The notes under the pieces: generated by a model
The model's database searches: none
The model's input: the letters and a program-made list of their open reading frames with translations, nothing else
What the model was told of the DNA's origin: nothing
From: Astrocystis sublimbata
Lineage: Eukaryota > Ascomycota > Sordariomycetes > Xylariales > Xylariaceae
Direction of reading: 5' to 3'
Assembly (NCBI GenBank): GCA_022453515.1
Contig: JAJNNY010000028.1
Coordinates: 411,712-475,711 of the forward strand
DNA length: 64,000 nt
Position numbers and translations under genes: made by a program
Part shown: one piece after another, positions 24,526 to 37,127 of the stretch
Layout: each line of letters begins with the position of its first letter
Numbering within the stretch: the stretch's first letter is position 1

Positions 24526-26256
24526 CTATGAAGTTTTGCTCTCATTTATATCCCTAGTGACTTCCTCCGGAATGCCCTTTTCAGCCGGCGCCTTCAAGTC
24601 AAATTCACCCATCGTCCCATCCCAGCCATTCATGACAAGGTACTCCCTGAACTTTTCGTCGCTCTTCTGAAGATCCTCGCCAGTGATATTAGGCACGAAG
24701 AACCAAGTTACCAATATGCCAGATAGCCCGGCGATGGCGGAAATGATGAAGGTCCATCGCTTGCCAAGATCATCCTGGATGCGCGTGAACACTTCAGTAC
24801 CAACTGCACCACCGGCCTTGCCAAGCGCCGCTGAGATCCCATAGCACGTTCCTCGAACAGCAGTGGCGTAAGCCTCGGATGAGATCAGACCAAGCATATC
24901 GCCAGGCCCGAGATTTCCAGAAGATTGCATGAGACCGTAGAGCACGACGAATAGGGGCACGATCTTGGTGACCTTGTCATAGGCCAGACCTACGATCAAT
25001 CCAAAGATGAGATAACCGCTGAAGCCTAGCATCATGGTATACTTGCGCCCAATCTTGTTGCATAGGTAGGCGCCGATGAAGACACCCGGTAGCGAGAGAC
25101 TACTCAATAGCAAGGTCCACTCGATGGTGGTTTGGATGTCCTTGGTTTTGACAACGCTACTGATGATGAGCCCCGAAAAGATGCCGTTGGGGAACGTGAC
25201 GAAGTCGTAAAGGAACCAAGCTCCGCAAGTGCCGATCAACGACTTCCAGTAGTATCTCAAGACCAGTTTGTATGGAACTCGCTTTTTGATAGCACCACAT
25301 CTGTACAGTTTACTGTTGAGCATCTTCCATCGGAAATAGAAAACCTACTACAAGTCAGCATTCGCAAAGTACGGGCTCACACTTAGCGGTGTTAGTGCTC
25401 ACGCTCAGGGGCCAGATAACGCCAATACCGAACGAGACCCTCCACACTGTATTCAGGTGGTCCGCACCCGCGGCATTTAGCACAATCAGAAACACGGCCA
25501 GCACGAAAGGCCCGCCGAACGAAAGAGGCAAGTTGGTCACCAGGATGAAGACTGGCCCACGCTGCGTGGGCGTGTGCTCGTTTGCGGCCTCGCTCGCGCT
25601 GACGGAGCTGGCGGGGTACTCGCCGCCAGTGCCAAAGCCGGTGACACCGCGTGCGACGGCGAGGAACCAGAACAGGCCGATCGGCGTGGGCGCCGAGGCC
25701 GCTGTGCCCAGGATCCCGCCCACGACGATCAGTAAGGTCGTGATCAGGATGGCCCATTTGCGGCCTAGGTAGTCGCACACGAGACCGATTGTGAGCTGGC
25801 CTAGGATCTCGCCGACGAGGAGGGCGTTGGAGACTTGGGTGCTGTAGTACGAGGTGTACTCTTTGTAGAGGTGGGTGAGGACGACGTTTGTCGCGGTCCT
25901 AGGGGAGGGTGTTAGGCAGTACTATCTCAAAAACTCGTGATCTAAGTGGCATACATTAAGTTGTTTTGATATCCATCGGATATCAAGGCAAACCCTGGAT
26001 GTGAATAAGCTGTGAGTTCAACCATCCCGCGCGGGGTGAAGGCCATAGATCAGGGGTGCAACATGAACTCACCAGCGCAGAAGATGGTGAATAAATCGGA
26101 CATTCGTTGTTTCTTGGAAGAAACTTCGGCTGAGGGAGCTTCGGGGTCGTCTGGATTCGCGACGCCATGCTGTGCCTCAATTGGAGACGAGGAATTTGCA
26201 ATGGAGAGGTCTCGTTTGGGGACCTTGTCATCCTCTATAATCTCTTTGGCACTCAT
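24526..26256 (-). CDS. MFS glycerophosphodiester transporter, Git1 type
   Basis: Four exons on the minus strand: 26073-26256, 25955-25994, 25403-25898 and 24526-25344, giving 512 residues. It resembles Git1/Git3-type plasma-membrane permeases, which take up glycerophosphoinositol, glycerophosphocholine or phosphate. Visible are the DGYQNNLM motif of the first helix, DYLGRKWA (the MFS loop 2-3 signature), GFGTGGEYPASS in helix 4-5, GAWFLYDFVTFPNG opening the second half, and NKIGRKY in loop 8-9. There are about twelve hydrophobic segments, as expected. The start is the Met of MSAKEII; a 19-residue extension upstream is open but lacks support. It diverges from POL5. The exact substrate cannot be told from sequence. 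Confidence 0.85.
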
Positions 26257-27634
26257 CTTGATGCAAAATCTAACAACACTCAATTTGAAGAGCCAAGTTG
26301 AGGGAGTGTGCACAGAGCAGCAAAATGATGGATTGGGATGAGTTACACAACTGGACAGCAGCTTTCGCGCGGGGAAGGATGTGTAACCCGGGCGAAACCA
26401 CTATGATGAAATTGATTAAGAATATGCACCTTCAGGTCAGAGAGGTTATATACACTTATGAACCCCTTCTTGTCGCGAAAGGTGCTTGTAAAGCTTGAGC
26501 CTCCTCGGGAGCTTATCTAGCTGCCCTTGATTTATCTTTGTTTAGTCTCCCCATCTTCCAGGGGCGTGGCTGACAACAAAGGCGGGATAGCTATCTGGTA
26601 CACCTGCTGCTCACCTGCGTCATCGGTGCCAACTGCATAGTCCCTTAGTGAAGTGAGAGCTTCTCCTAAGGTAACCCCTTGGATTAGAGATCTCGAGAGT
26701 GCGCCTCGGGACCAAGGCTGGGATTGCCAAGACCGTTCTGATGCATTAGGTATACTGAACTCTCGACGAATTGGAAAACTTAATTGATCGTGTTTGCTTT
26801 CGCTACTTCTTTGATGAGTGCAATTGAAGCCTTATTAGCGCAAGCTCGCTGACATGCCAGTCGTCGAATAAGATAACCCTCGAGCCGCACGTGTATCTGC
26901 ATGTAAGCGATAGCACGCATGGCCATTTGTAGAAGGGATCTGCAAAGATTCAATGTGACGCCCTCGACGCCCTCGACAGGTTGGGATACATGGGTTGCTT
27001 TTCTTTTGATTTTGAGTCATGTTGCAGATTAGACTGGGCGCAAAAGAGAATAAGCCCAAGTAGCCAGATATATCCCGGTGACTTATAGTCGCAGCCGGTT
27101 GTCGTACTCGGTATCAGGGGACTGGTCGCGTGTAAGGTACTTAGCTGGAAGCTTTATCTACATGTCTGAAGTTGGCGATGATATCTGCTACAATAAATTA
27201 TCATAAATTCGACCTGTCGGCACCAATCATCGATTTGATGCTTGTTTCAAGAATACTGTAGATGTTGTGAGAATGATTGAGAAAAGCACAAGAAATGAAT
27301 TCGCATGGCGACATGAAAGTTACCTAAGTACTTCTGTCCACCAGATCTAGCCTAGAGCACATCCTCCCGTCTATCATTGGGGGGCCGTGTCCCCACTACA
27401 TCTCACCGCCAAAATTTCATGGTGATATGACGGGCGGTGAGAAAGTTGCATTTGGTTATTGCCCAGCAGAAAAAAGTGAGCCCCTCGGTACGCTGTCGCA
27501 TCCGCATCAGTTACCTGAAAGTCATTGGCGCTTCGAGGGTTTTGATTGCCATTGAGTAGCACAATTAGGTGTAATAACCTGATTCTGTCCAAACTTTTCT
27601 CCCATATAGTGCTTAGTCCAGAGTATATTGGATC
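26257..27634. other. Divergent promoter region, transporter / POL5
   Basis: About 1.4 kb between divergent starts with no supported coding frame. It is expected to hold both promoters. A short tandem GACGCCCTC repeat lies near 26956-26975. Confidence 0.5.
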
Positions 27635-30600
27635 ATGGGAAGCAAGCGCAAGCGCGGCGCAAATAAGGCCGGCGCCTCCAATGGACAGCCGCAGAAACGC
27701 ACCAAACCCAACGAAGCTGTCGCCAACAGCGCCGAACCGAAGTCCCTCGATCTCGACAAGTCGCCTTTCGCAGACGAGAACAACACCGAAAACCGCAAGC
27801 GTGAAGCCAAAATCTACGATCTACTTGGCAGTCTCGACAACGACGAGCGCATTGCCGCTGCCGATGCGCTGATCACCGGATTGCTCGCTGGCTCGGAGCT
27901 GGCCTTGAAGAGACATCTTGAGAAGCGACTGTTTCGTGGTCTCGCAAGCTCTCGCAATGCGTCGCGTCTCGGTTTTAGTCTCGTAATTACCGAGATCATA
28001 CGGCAGCTATTCGGCTCATCGGAGCTGGCCAAGACCAAATTCTCTGGCCTCACCTTTGACGCAGTCCTGGAACTTTTAGTCGAAGCAACAACAACCGGCG
28101 GACATGTTGCTGGCCAGGAAGAGCGAGACCATTTCTTCGGACGATTGTTCGGTCTACAATGTTTCGTCGAGGCCCAGGTACTGTTCGAAGACAGCACCAG
28201 ATGGCCAAAGGTTCTAGAGCTGCTGCTCGCGATGGCGCATAAAAAGGTCTGGATGCGGTCGCATTGCGGCTGGGTTATAGTGGAATGCCTGCCACAGATG
28301 GGCCAGAAACGAGCGGAAGCGGCGCTTAAGGAGTTTGCCGACATTGGCTTGGGAAAGACTGCCGAGGGCGTCGGCATCTGGCTACGCGCTCGAAGCTCAT
28401 ACCCTGGCATCAAGCTGCCATCAAAGCCCTGGACCGACCCGCTAAGTCCCGCGGCGCTCCCTGAAGTCGCTCGGGTATTGAAGGAGAATGTTGCGAACGA
28501 CAACGGTGAAGATGCCTCGGCACCGAAACTGAAGCAGAGCAACTGGACAGCACAATTGCATTTCGTCTGGGACCTGATCCTGGAAACGTTATCGGACTCA
28601 AGCGGCGCGGACAAAAAGAACATGAAAGAGCAAGCAAAGCTATTCTGGACAACTGTGATTGATGGTAAGCATGACCCGAGTCGCATATGTGAGGTATGCT
28701 GTGACTCCGAGCTAATTGTATTGTAGATGGGCTGTTTTCCAAGAACGCCTCAGATGGCCAGAAGTTCCGCGGGTTCATGATATTCCAGAAATATATTCAT
28801 GGATTCGCCTCCGTGGAGAAGTCACTGGCAAAAGAGCTCTTTACACGCAACCTGATGAAGTGCTTGATTAATCAAGCGGCCAAGGAAGATCGCTACCTTC
28901 ATCGTGCGGCTTTGAAGACGCTACAGTCAATCGAGAAGTCCGTGGAGGCCCACCCAGAGCTTTTGATATCGGTTGTGAAGGAGCTCATCGGCAACCATGG
29001 CCTCTACGACTTTGACCAGCGCACCTCATCTAAGACGGTCGAAAACATATTGCAATGGGTCACCCCTACCAACTCAAAGAAAGTTCTCAAGCTTCTCCGT
29101 GAACCTGTTTTGGACCTGAAAAAGTAAGATGCCCCCGTTCCCTGTGCTCGTATCTATTCTGACCAATTTATCTAGGACGCCCGATGATGCTGAAAAGTTG
29201 CGACAAGCTTACGCAGACTACGTCTTCAAGATGACCATACAGGCCAAGGCATCTGCTACCACTACTAGCGATGACAAGAGCGCTCTAGAGATCGGTATCA
29301 AGGAATTGGCCTCTTGCGCATACTCTACGCAAAAAGAGTTCAACCCACCTTTGTCGGAAAAGACCAGGGACTTGTTTCGTAACCGACTCTCTTCGGCCTT
29401 TTCAAAAGTAACGAAACAAGATAACAACATGACATACCTCTGTGATGCGGTCAAATCAGTTGAGCCGACGGCTGTGTCGATGAGCGAGGATATCGAAGCT
29501 GAACGCAAGGTTGCACTTAAGGCCATGACAAAGCTCCTCAAGGCGCAGACCAAATCGGGCGACAGCACTAGCAATCTGTCCGCCGGCCTTGCGCTGCTCT
29601 ACGCGACTACCCTAATACAACTATACGATGGTGCGCCGGATGCACTTGAGATCCTGTCAGATCTCGAAGCTTGTTCTGAAAAGGTCAAGGGTAAAGAAGA
29701 AGGGGCGTCAGAACTTCTAGTAGGAATTCTTCTTGCTTTAGTATCCAGACAGTCACCGATGTTGCGCCAGATAAGTGAGCAGGTGTTCGAAGTATTTGCC
29801 TCGCAGATATCATCCGAGGCGCTTCAACTCCTGACCGAGAATCTGGTGGCCGAAGAGAATTCGAGAGGCCACCAGGCCTTATTCGAAACTAACGACGAAG
29901 ATGTGGAGATGGATGACGCTTCAGACGATGATTCCGGCAGAAGTAATGTAGACTCGGATGACGATGAAGAGATCGGCTCTGATGTGGAATTCACGACACT
30001 AAATGGAGCGGATGCGGACGAAGATGAGAAGAGTGATGACGAAGGAAAAGACGAGGAAGAGGAAGACGAGCCTGAAGATGCCAAACTTGCTGCGCTTGAC
30101 GATGCTCTCGCCAAAGTCCTTAATAGTCATCGCCTCGACAAAGATCAAGAAGCCGAAACATCAGACGATGACTCAGATATGACCGACTCAGAAATGCTGG
30201 GATTGGACGAAAAGCTCGTTGAAGTTTTCAGAAATCGGATCAAGACCTCAAACAAAAAAGACGAGAAGAAGGACGCCAAAGACACTGTTATTCTATTCAA
30301 GCACAGAGTGTTGGATCTACTCGGCATATACGTCAAGCAAGAAGCCTCCAATGACTCCGCTCTCACCCTCCTGCTTCCGCTACTAGAACTCGTACGGACA
30401 ACAACGGCAAAACCTCTTTCAAACAAAGCCATCAACATCCTCTCCGATTTCTCCAAGGCTTCGAAAAAGACAAGGAGCAAGGATGCAGAGGTTGACGTGG
30501 AATCCCAAATCAAGCTCCTGGAAGATATCCACCAGGAGGCTTCGAAGGACTATTCCCACGCTTTTGGGAAAGCAGCCTCGACTGCAAGTTTGCTGGTCGC

Positions 30601-30775
30601 ATCCAACCTGTGGGCTGCTGACCAGGAGAACATCGATCGCATCAACGCTACATATGCACAGACTTTTGCGGATTGCCAGAAGGGGAAAGTCAAGTTGCAA
30701 GCTGTTTTCTTCTCGGATTGGGTCAATTGGGGCATGGGTCACGCGAATAATAGTAATAATGGCGCAGGAGAATAG
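27635..30775 (+). CDS. POL5: Pol5 / MYBBP1A-family nucleolar protein
   Basis: Three exons: 27635-28664, 28727-29123 and 29176-30775, giving 1008 residues, close to the usual length of about 1000. Despite the name DNA polymerase V, Pol5 is a nucleolar HEAT-like protein needed for rRNA production and ribosome assembly. The N-terminus is basic (MGSKRKRGANKAG). The block KIYDLLGSLDNDERIAAADA, then LGFSLVITEIIRQLFGS, matches the family start. A long Asp/Glu-rich region in the third exon (about 29890-30200) is the typical acidic stretch. A methionine at 29129 lies inside intron 2 and is not a start. The downstream membrane-protein gene runs in the same direction. Confidence 0.92.
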
Positions 30776-31499
30776 GTAGAACAAATACTGAGCGGTTGAC
30801 TGTCAATTGACTCGGGGACTTTTCTTACCTTATCTTTTTTCGAGATGTCGCTTGCCGTGTGTGACCCTGCAAGGTGTGGAAGTGGCTTGCGTCAAGTTCC
30901 ATAATGGTATAATCTCGCCTATGATATATCTGCGCCGTGTCTGACAGCATGATGTGGAATGGCAAATCGGATAACAGACACTGGTACACAATATGGGGAT
31001 TATTTGCCTTAGATGCGACGGTTAGGTAACATCTTTTCCTGTTTGAAGAAGGTGCTTCCGCTGCCATTTTTGTTCTTGCGAGTCGAAGGCCCGCGATTCC
31101 GGTTGCGTTGGGGCGAGCAGCCGGATGTGAAGTATTGAAGGGATGCAATCAACAACGAACGAGCTTATCAGCAGTAGCCGACACATCTAAGACCATCCCA
31201 AGTTTTGGGATTCTGACGGGTAATTGAGCTACCTATATGTTTCGGGCTTTATTGCAAAACATGCATATGTAGTACCGCGTGGCGGTAGAGCCCGCGAGAC
31301 CGGGCGTTTCTTTTCGTCGTACGCTTATCTCGTCGATGTTTTAGTTCTACTTTTGACTGTGCTCGTAGTACAGCTATCGTCACCAATGTCGCCAGAGATG
31401 ATGCTATTGAAATATCCATCTATCTATACACCATATCCCCTCAGCATTTCGGATTTACGACCGGACATGCAACTTCATACGAAATAAACAACTCGCACT
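30776..31499. other. Intergenic region between tandem genes
   Basis: 3' region of POL5 and upstream region of the membrane-protein gene. No coding signal is supported. Confidence 0.5.
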
Positions 31500-34147
31500 A
31501 TGAGCGACAACAGTATCGAGACTTTCTTTCCGCAACTCACCGGACTTACTCTCATTCCACCGACGTCGCGACCTGCCACGCTTGGCGGCCAGAGCTATGC
31601 GCATTGTTGCCTCCTGGCCTTGAATGACTCGCTTGTCGTTAGCGATGGAAACCTCTCCTATGCTGACACTTCTTTCGTCGATCCGAGAGTTTCTATCAAT
31701 GATCTGCTAGACTCATCGCAGAGCAATGCCTTTCCGTGCGGCGCGGAGTACACAGGCAGTGATCGCGGCTCGCCGCTTATCAGTGGTATGTACATATAAG
31801 CAGCTCTACTAATAGTACTTATCTCAAGTGAGCACATGCTTGACGAGGAAACCACTCTAGAACAAGCGCAAACTACTGCGCATCCCCCTTATCCTTTATC
31901 CCCTTCTCCTTTCCTTGACATGGTACCCATCCCACCCGCACGACAAGATCCTCCAACAACTAACCAACAACCCAGTGACCTACACCTGGTGCACCCAAAA
32001 ATGCCCCGGCTGGGAGATCTCGCACATCAGCGTGCTGCAGCAATGGGTGGGGCCGCTGGTGCAATTCATCATCCCCTGCCTCGCCTTCTGCACAAACGTT
32101 CCGCAGACGCGCAAGCTTGCGATTCCGGACGTTGTATTCCGCGCACATCCTCGAACCGCAATCGGGCTGGCGACGTACTGGATCCGTCTCCTGGGTGCCT
32201 TGGTCATTACTCTGGCGGACACGGTCGTGTGGCTGTCGATTTGCTTCGCTTTTGCCGGCCCGATGTTGCTGAGCGCTGTTTATGAATACGCGCTCGATAG
32301 GAAGGTCTTGGAGTTTCTCGCGCCGTATAAGGGGAGACGCCCGGATGTTCCGATGAGACTCAAGGCGCAGTTGTTGCTGGCTGTTGTTTGTGGGAATGTT
32401 AGGATGGCGATGAGGGAGAGGGACACGGCGGGGGAGAGTGGGGGGAGTGGGTGTGGGCTTGTTGAGAATGGTGGTGGTGGTGGTGCTGGTGTTGTGGAAG
32501 TGGAAGACCCGGAGAAGCCGGCGACGACGACGGTTGTGCCGCATCGGTTGGTGCATAATAGTGTGTGGAAACGCATCATGACGATGGTCGATGAGTATGA
32601 GAAGGAGCGGCTGAGTAGGGGTGGGAGCGAGGGTCTGCAGGATGTTGTCTCGCTGCCTACTAAGTTGAAGTCGTTGCTCAATTCACAGGCAAGGTGCGTT
32701 TGTTTGGTCTAGCAGAAAGTGGCAGTCAGTTCGGGGATCATTTACTTACATGTCATCCTCACAGCTTTGGATCTACTGTTGGAGCCTCGATCTTATTCTT
32801 TGTCGGCGGTTTCGTCTATACTGTCATCGACAGCGACAGCAGCTTGGGCGATAACGACACTGCCCACGCTTTGGCGTTCGGGATGTGTAAGTCTTTAATT
32901 CGCTTACTCCACACATCCTCACTGTCATTATCCCGCGGTACCGTTGACTATATCGAACAGGGTGGATGGTGATGCCCTACCTCGCCATAATAGCCTGCGC
33001 CATGCTGGCCTCCAATAGCCCCAGCACGCTCGACGCCATCGTCTACGACGGCGCCAGCAGCGCCGCGCCCGACGAGTACGAGACCAGCTTCCTGCGCCAG
33101 CGCATCCAGGCCGCCAAGCAGCACCAAGTCCTCGGCCGCGTCCTGCGGCTCGTCGAAGGGTACAACCCGTGGGAGACAGCCTTTGACGGCCGCTTCCGGA
33201 CTGTCAAGCTCTGGAAACGCGGCCTGAATAAGCGCCAGTGGGTGCAGGAAGCGATCCACGAATACGAGGATACCATGACCACGCATCGCCTCGCCAAGGG
33301 CATCTCGCCCAGAAAGCTGAGGAAGAGGCTTACGCTGAATGCCCGAGATTGCTCGTATGTGGCGGCCGGGGCGCTGTTCTTGGTCCTCACGCCTAGCGCG
33401 TTGGCGTTTGTGCTGTCTTATCATACGCCTCGGAGTGGGCTTTCTGTGAGTTTTACATATATATATATATATATTTATTAGTTTTCGCCTTTGTTTAGGT
33501 ATTGGGAGGGGTGACAGTTGCTTATATCTTGCTGCAGTGCCGGACTTTGACGTATCTCGTCTACGCCATCAGCCAGCTTTGTGAGATGGTCCTGTGGTCA
33601 TTGGCAGCGCGGCTCAGGGTCATACACGGCCCCCAGTGGTCCAAGGCCGCGCCCGTCGCTAAGGCGTTCTGCTGGTACGGACAGGTCTTCGTTGGATTCT
33701 TTTCTGTGTTTGCTGCGGTCGGCGGAACCATGTTCCAGTTACTTGGCTTGTATAGGACTTGTCTTTGTCAGGTATGCTCCGTAGCCCCCTCTCTATCTCT
33801 AGGCACATAGATAGGCCTTCTCTTGTTGGGAGGATGGACTGACGGCGTCTAGGTGCCCGCAACACTCTGGCCGCACCTAAATACCCCCGAAGCATACTTC
33901 CCCATCAGCACCAACAGCCAAGCGCAGATCAAAGCTGCGGCGGATTGGTGGAATGTCACAGGTAGTTCGTCGGTGGGCTTGATGAGGCAAGTTTGGCTCC
34001 CTGTGTTTTATGACAAGTTCCTCATGTACATGATCAAAGTTGACGCAAAACAGCATCATCACAGCGTTGGCGTGGTGGCATCAACGCCGCTTGCGAAAGG
34101 TGTTCAGGGACGAGGCGGATAAACTGGCGTTTGATGAGATTTATTGA
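31500..34147 (+). CDS. Fungal multi-pass membrane protein, unknown role
   Basis: Seven exons: 31500-31785, 31976-32693, 32765-32886, 32961-33445, 33499-33771, 33853-33986 and 34054-34147, giving 703 residues. The N-terminal extracellular-looking part (AHCCLLALNDSLVVSDG) leads into TYTWCTQKCPGWEISH and then a series of hydrophobic helices (WVGPLVQFIIPCLAFC, YWIRLLGALVITLADTVVWL and others). Fungi have a family with this layout, but I know no function. Intron 1 (190 bp) was placed at the only acceptor that keeps the family-like frame. An extra small exon inside it is possible. Intron 4 contains an AT microsatellite. Intron 6 is GC-AG: donor AG|GCAAGT and acceptor AACAG restore SIITALAWWHQRRL and a stop at 34147. 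Confidence 0.72.
33457..33475. repeat. AT dinucleotide repeat in an intron
   Basis: An alternating AT run lies just after the GTGAGT donor of intron 4 of the membrane-protein gene. Confidence 0.85.
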
Positions 34148-34588
34148 TATCTCGTAGACAAAAGTCTACTCGAATCTTTCATACTGGTGTGATTCTTGAG
34201 TGAATTGGTCTTGGATGGAAATAAATACTTCCCTATTTGGTAGTCACACTCATCTCTGAAAGTAGATGGATGTTTTCCAAGCAGCTGATATCGTCATTGC
34301 TATGAATGCTAGATGGACTGCTCCAGTTCTATATGGTATTGATATGCTTCTAGTGCCAAATGCATCGCGATAGTTGCTACATATAATACATGATCAGATT
34401 GCCATGACCACCGTGGAAGATTGCAGTGAGGAACCATGCTCTAGGCTGAAATCTATGATCATAGAACGCCCAATATGGAATGCTTGAAACCGAAAATGAC
34501 CGAAAAATGCGGGTATCTCAACTTTTCCGAAATTCCCAACGCCGCCCGACACCAATTCAGCAAATTAATGCAAAGCAATGGATTGTCT
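34148..34588. other. Short convergent intergenic region
   Basis: Between the stops of the membrane-protein gene and the CWF19 gene. Only likely 3' UTR sequence is visible. Confidence 0.5.
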
Positions 34589-36330
34589 CTACTCTCCGAG
34601 AGTGAAGTCCCAGGGCTTAAAGGCAGCTCTGAACTTCTCGACATCCGCGACCTCCTCCGAGGTCGACTGAGCAACATCGCGCCACGACAAGCGGGCCTCG
34701 AGCCCAAGCAGCTTCGCCATAACCCGACGGCCGAACTGCAGATCGAAGCGGAAACTGTCGTCAAGTCGTATGACAAGCTCCTTGCTCTGAATGCCAGTGT
34801 CTCCATCATCGGACCATATCCACACGCGGAAGAAGTCGCTCGCCTCGCCGATAGCGTGGCCGAGCTCCGTTTCCTCGAATGCGGGGTACTTCTGGTTCTC
34901 AGCTTCCACTCTGAACCCAGCCTCGACAAGTCCCTTGCGAATCAGGTGGAATGAAACAGGCATGAACTGCCAGTGATTATGGATGCCTCGCTGGCGACTG
35001 ATCTCCCAGGTCACGGCGCCGAGCTGGTGCTTGGACTGCGACGACACCATCGCCTGCATGGCTTCCCTGAACCGGCTCATCTCCTTGAACGCGTTTTCGG
35101 CGTCGGCGCCCATGGCTTGGAACGTCGGCTCGTGGCAGAGGGGGATGATCAGCTGGTGGCCCGGGAACTGGAGACCCGTAGAGGCGAAGTGGTCGGGGCT
35201 AGGCAAGGGGCCCTTGGCTGTGGTCACGTAGGCTTCGTTACCGATGCAGCAGATCATGTGTTCGGCTTTGTTGGTGTTGCTGAGGCAGAAAAAGCAGCGG
35301 TCTGGGCCGGGCGGAGGCGATTGTCTGCGTCGCTTGCGGCCATTGTGCCTGTGCTCGTGATGGTTGCCGAACCGGCTGAATCCTCCGTCATCGACAGGCG
35401 CCGGGCGCTTTCGGGGATTATTGAAAGGTGATGAGGTACAGCCGACGGGCACGGATGTGACAGCCTCACCGGGGGTGATGTTGAAGGCGTAGAGAGCTTT
35501 GGCCTTGGTGGGGTTGCCGAAGGGCGCAAGCGATATGAAGCGTGTTATTGCCTTGTTCTCATCGTCTTCGTCGGTGGGGAGATGTACGAATGGTTCGCGC
35601 TCGTAGAAGACGGGACCGGGGGATGCGGAGAAGTGGTATCGTGGTTTCAGCGCGTCGCACAGCTCGGCGATCTCCCCCGAAGCAAGTATGGTGTCCTTGA
35701 TCTCCACTGCAACAGGCACATTGGAATTGGTTGAGATGTTCGCGGGCCAGGGTGTGGTTAGGAGGATGTCTGCTGTGTTAGCACCTCGCAGTGTCTTCGC
35801 GTCGCCGACAGTGTGGAATGGAAGGTGCTGGTCGTTCGATTGGCCGCCGACGATGGATGGATCCAATACACCGCCTAAGGTGACGATGCGCACTCCATCT
35901 GACGTCTTGGTTGTGCTTCGCTTGGCGAGATAATGCAGGTTCTCGCAGATCTACGCAAAGCACAGTTAGCAGTTTGAACCACGGAGGAAGATTCTTTGAG
36001 CTCTCACATCTTCATCCTTTTCAATGCGCTCTACAACTGCCCGCGGCAGAGGTGTGGTGCCGACCGTGAAGTAAGTCGTGAGAGGCACGCGAATCGTGCC
36101 ATTAAGGAGCTGGTTAAGAGTGCCTTCATCCTGGTCGGCCGCGAAGAGGTTACCGGTGACGATGGCGAAAGAGAAGTTCTGCTTTTTCTGGAGCGTATCG
36201 AGCTTCGTGAAGACCTCTTGGAGCTTCCCCTCCGGGGCGCCCAGCACAACCCTGTTCAAACGAAATTAGTATCTCACGATATCTAGAATATGTAGATTAT
36301 AAAATTGCCGTCTTACACCTTGGCCGCCAT
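34589..36330 (-). CDS. CWF19: CWF19/CwfJ-family splicing factor
   Basis: Three exons on the minus strand: 36317-36330, 36008-36251 and 34589-35950, giving 539 residues. Cwf19-like proteins (yeast Drn1, human CWF19L1) act with the debranching enzyme and late spliceosomes in lariat turnover. The N-terminal phosphoesterase-like part has KQNFSFAIVTGNLF and VRIVTLGGVLDP. CwfJ_C_1 starts near 303 with DRCFFCLSN (zinc-binding Cys305 and Cys308), AYVTTAKGPL and GHQLIIPLCHEP. The RGIHNHWQ histidine motif lies near 408-412. CwfJ_C_2 forms the end. A basic RKRRRQ stretch precedes the zinc site. The first coding exon is 14 nt (MAAKV); donor GTAAGA and phase 2 support it. It diverges from UTP20 across a MITE-like element. 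Confidence 0.9.
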
Positions 36331-36582
36331 GACGAGCGACGAGATACCGTGGTTGTTATGGGAGCGAATGTCAGGATGTGTGGCGCAAGAGCATCTGCAT
36401 GTGAGCCGGGCAGTGAGCGAGGTGTGAAGCAGCGATGTTGATGATGATACTCTAGCTCTGAAGCTGGTCTAGGTAGCGTAGCTGCTGATGTTGGGTGGGT
36501 AACGGCATTAGGCTGTTACTGGTCTGCTCTGCATAAGGTAGCGTAAGTGATCTGCAGGTACGTACTGAGATGTGGGTATTGA

Positions 36583-36822
36583 GGTGGTGTGAAAAATAGG
36601 TGAGACCCTTTCCGACTAGTGTTCTACTTAATTATATCATAACTATTATATAACTATTGAATTTGTTTTAGAATAAGTTTTATATAATGAGGTAATAAAA
36701 ATTAGATAATATCATAGTTATATTAGGATTTAATTTTTATTATATGGACCTGTCTCGCCTATATTAATAAGTTAGTAGGAAGGGTGGCATTAAGAACCGT
36801 CTTATCTATTTTTCACTCCACC
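36583..36822. mobile_element. MITE-like element with terminal inverted repeats
   Basis: An A/T-rich block of about 240 bp. Its left end (GGTGGTGTGAAAAATAG at 36583-36599) reappears inverted at the right end (reverse complement GGTGGAGTGAAAAATAG). The match continues inward as GTGAGAC versus ATAAGAC, where the differences are G-to-A transitions. It is too short to code for a transposase, so a non-autonomous element damaged by RIP-like mutation fits best. I cannot define a target-site duplication. It sits in the gap between the divergent CWF19 and UTP20 starts. Confidence 0.6.
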
Positions 36823-37127
36823 GTGAGTGATGGTGACTTCCAGGGATTTGGGAGGTACCTATACCTGCCCTCCTAAGTGGGACGTTACTCTAGCTCGGGC
36901 TTATCGAATGCCTGCTCGCCTTATCAGCGTGCATTAGCGCTCCCGAGCTCAAAAAAAGTTGGCCCCCGGGGAAGTTTGGTAAGTTACGATTTCGATGGTG
37001 GGGCGAGTGCGCATGCTTCAATCTTTTCCTCTCACTCAACATCGAATCTCTACACCGGCGTAGCTGGCAGCACCTCGACGACCATATGCCGCTCAACTCC
37101 CACGCCGGACGGTAGCCGATATCCACC

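Noticed and set aside
27814..28686. Minus-strand 290-codon frame
   Set aside because: Antisense to the well-supported first exon of POL5 and Ser/Arg-rich without motifs, as expected for a shadow frame.
29129..29175. Separate gene starting at the ATG at 29129
   Set aside because: This lies inside a GT-AG intron whose removal joins two conserved POL5 exons in frame.
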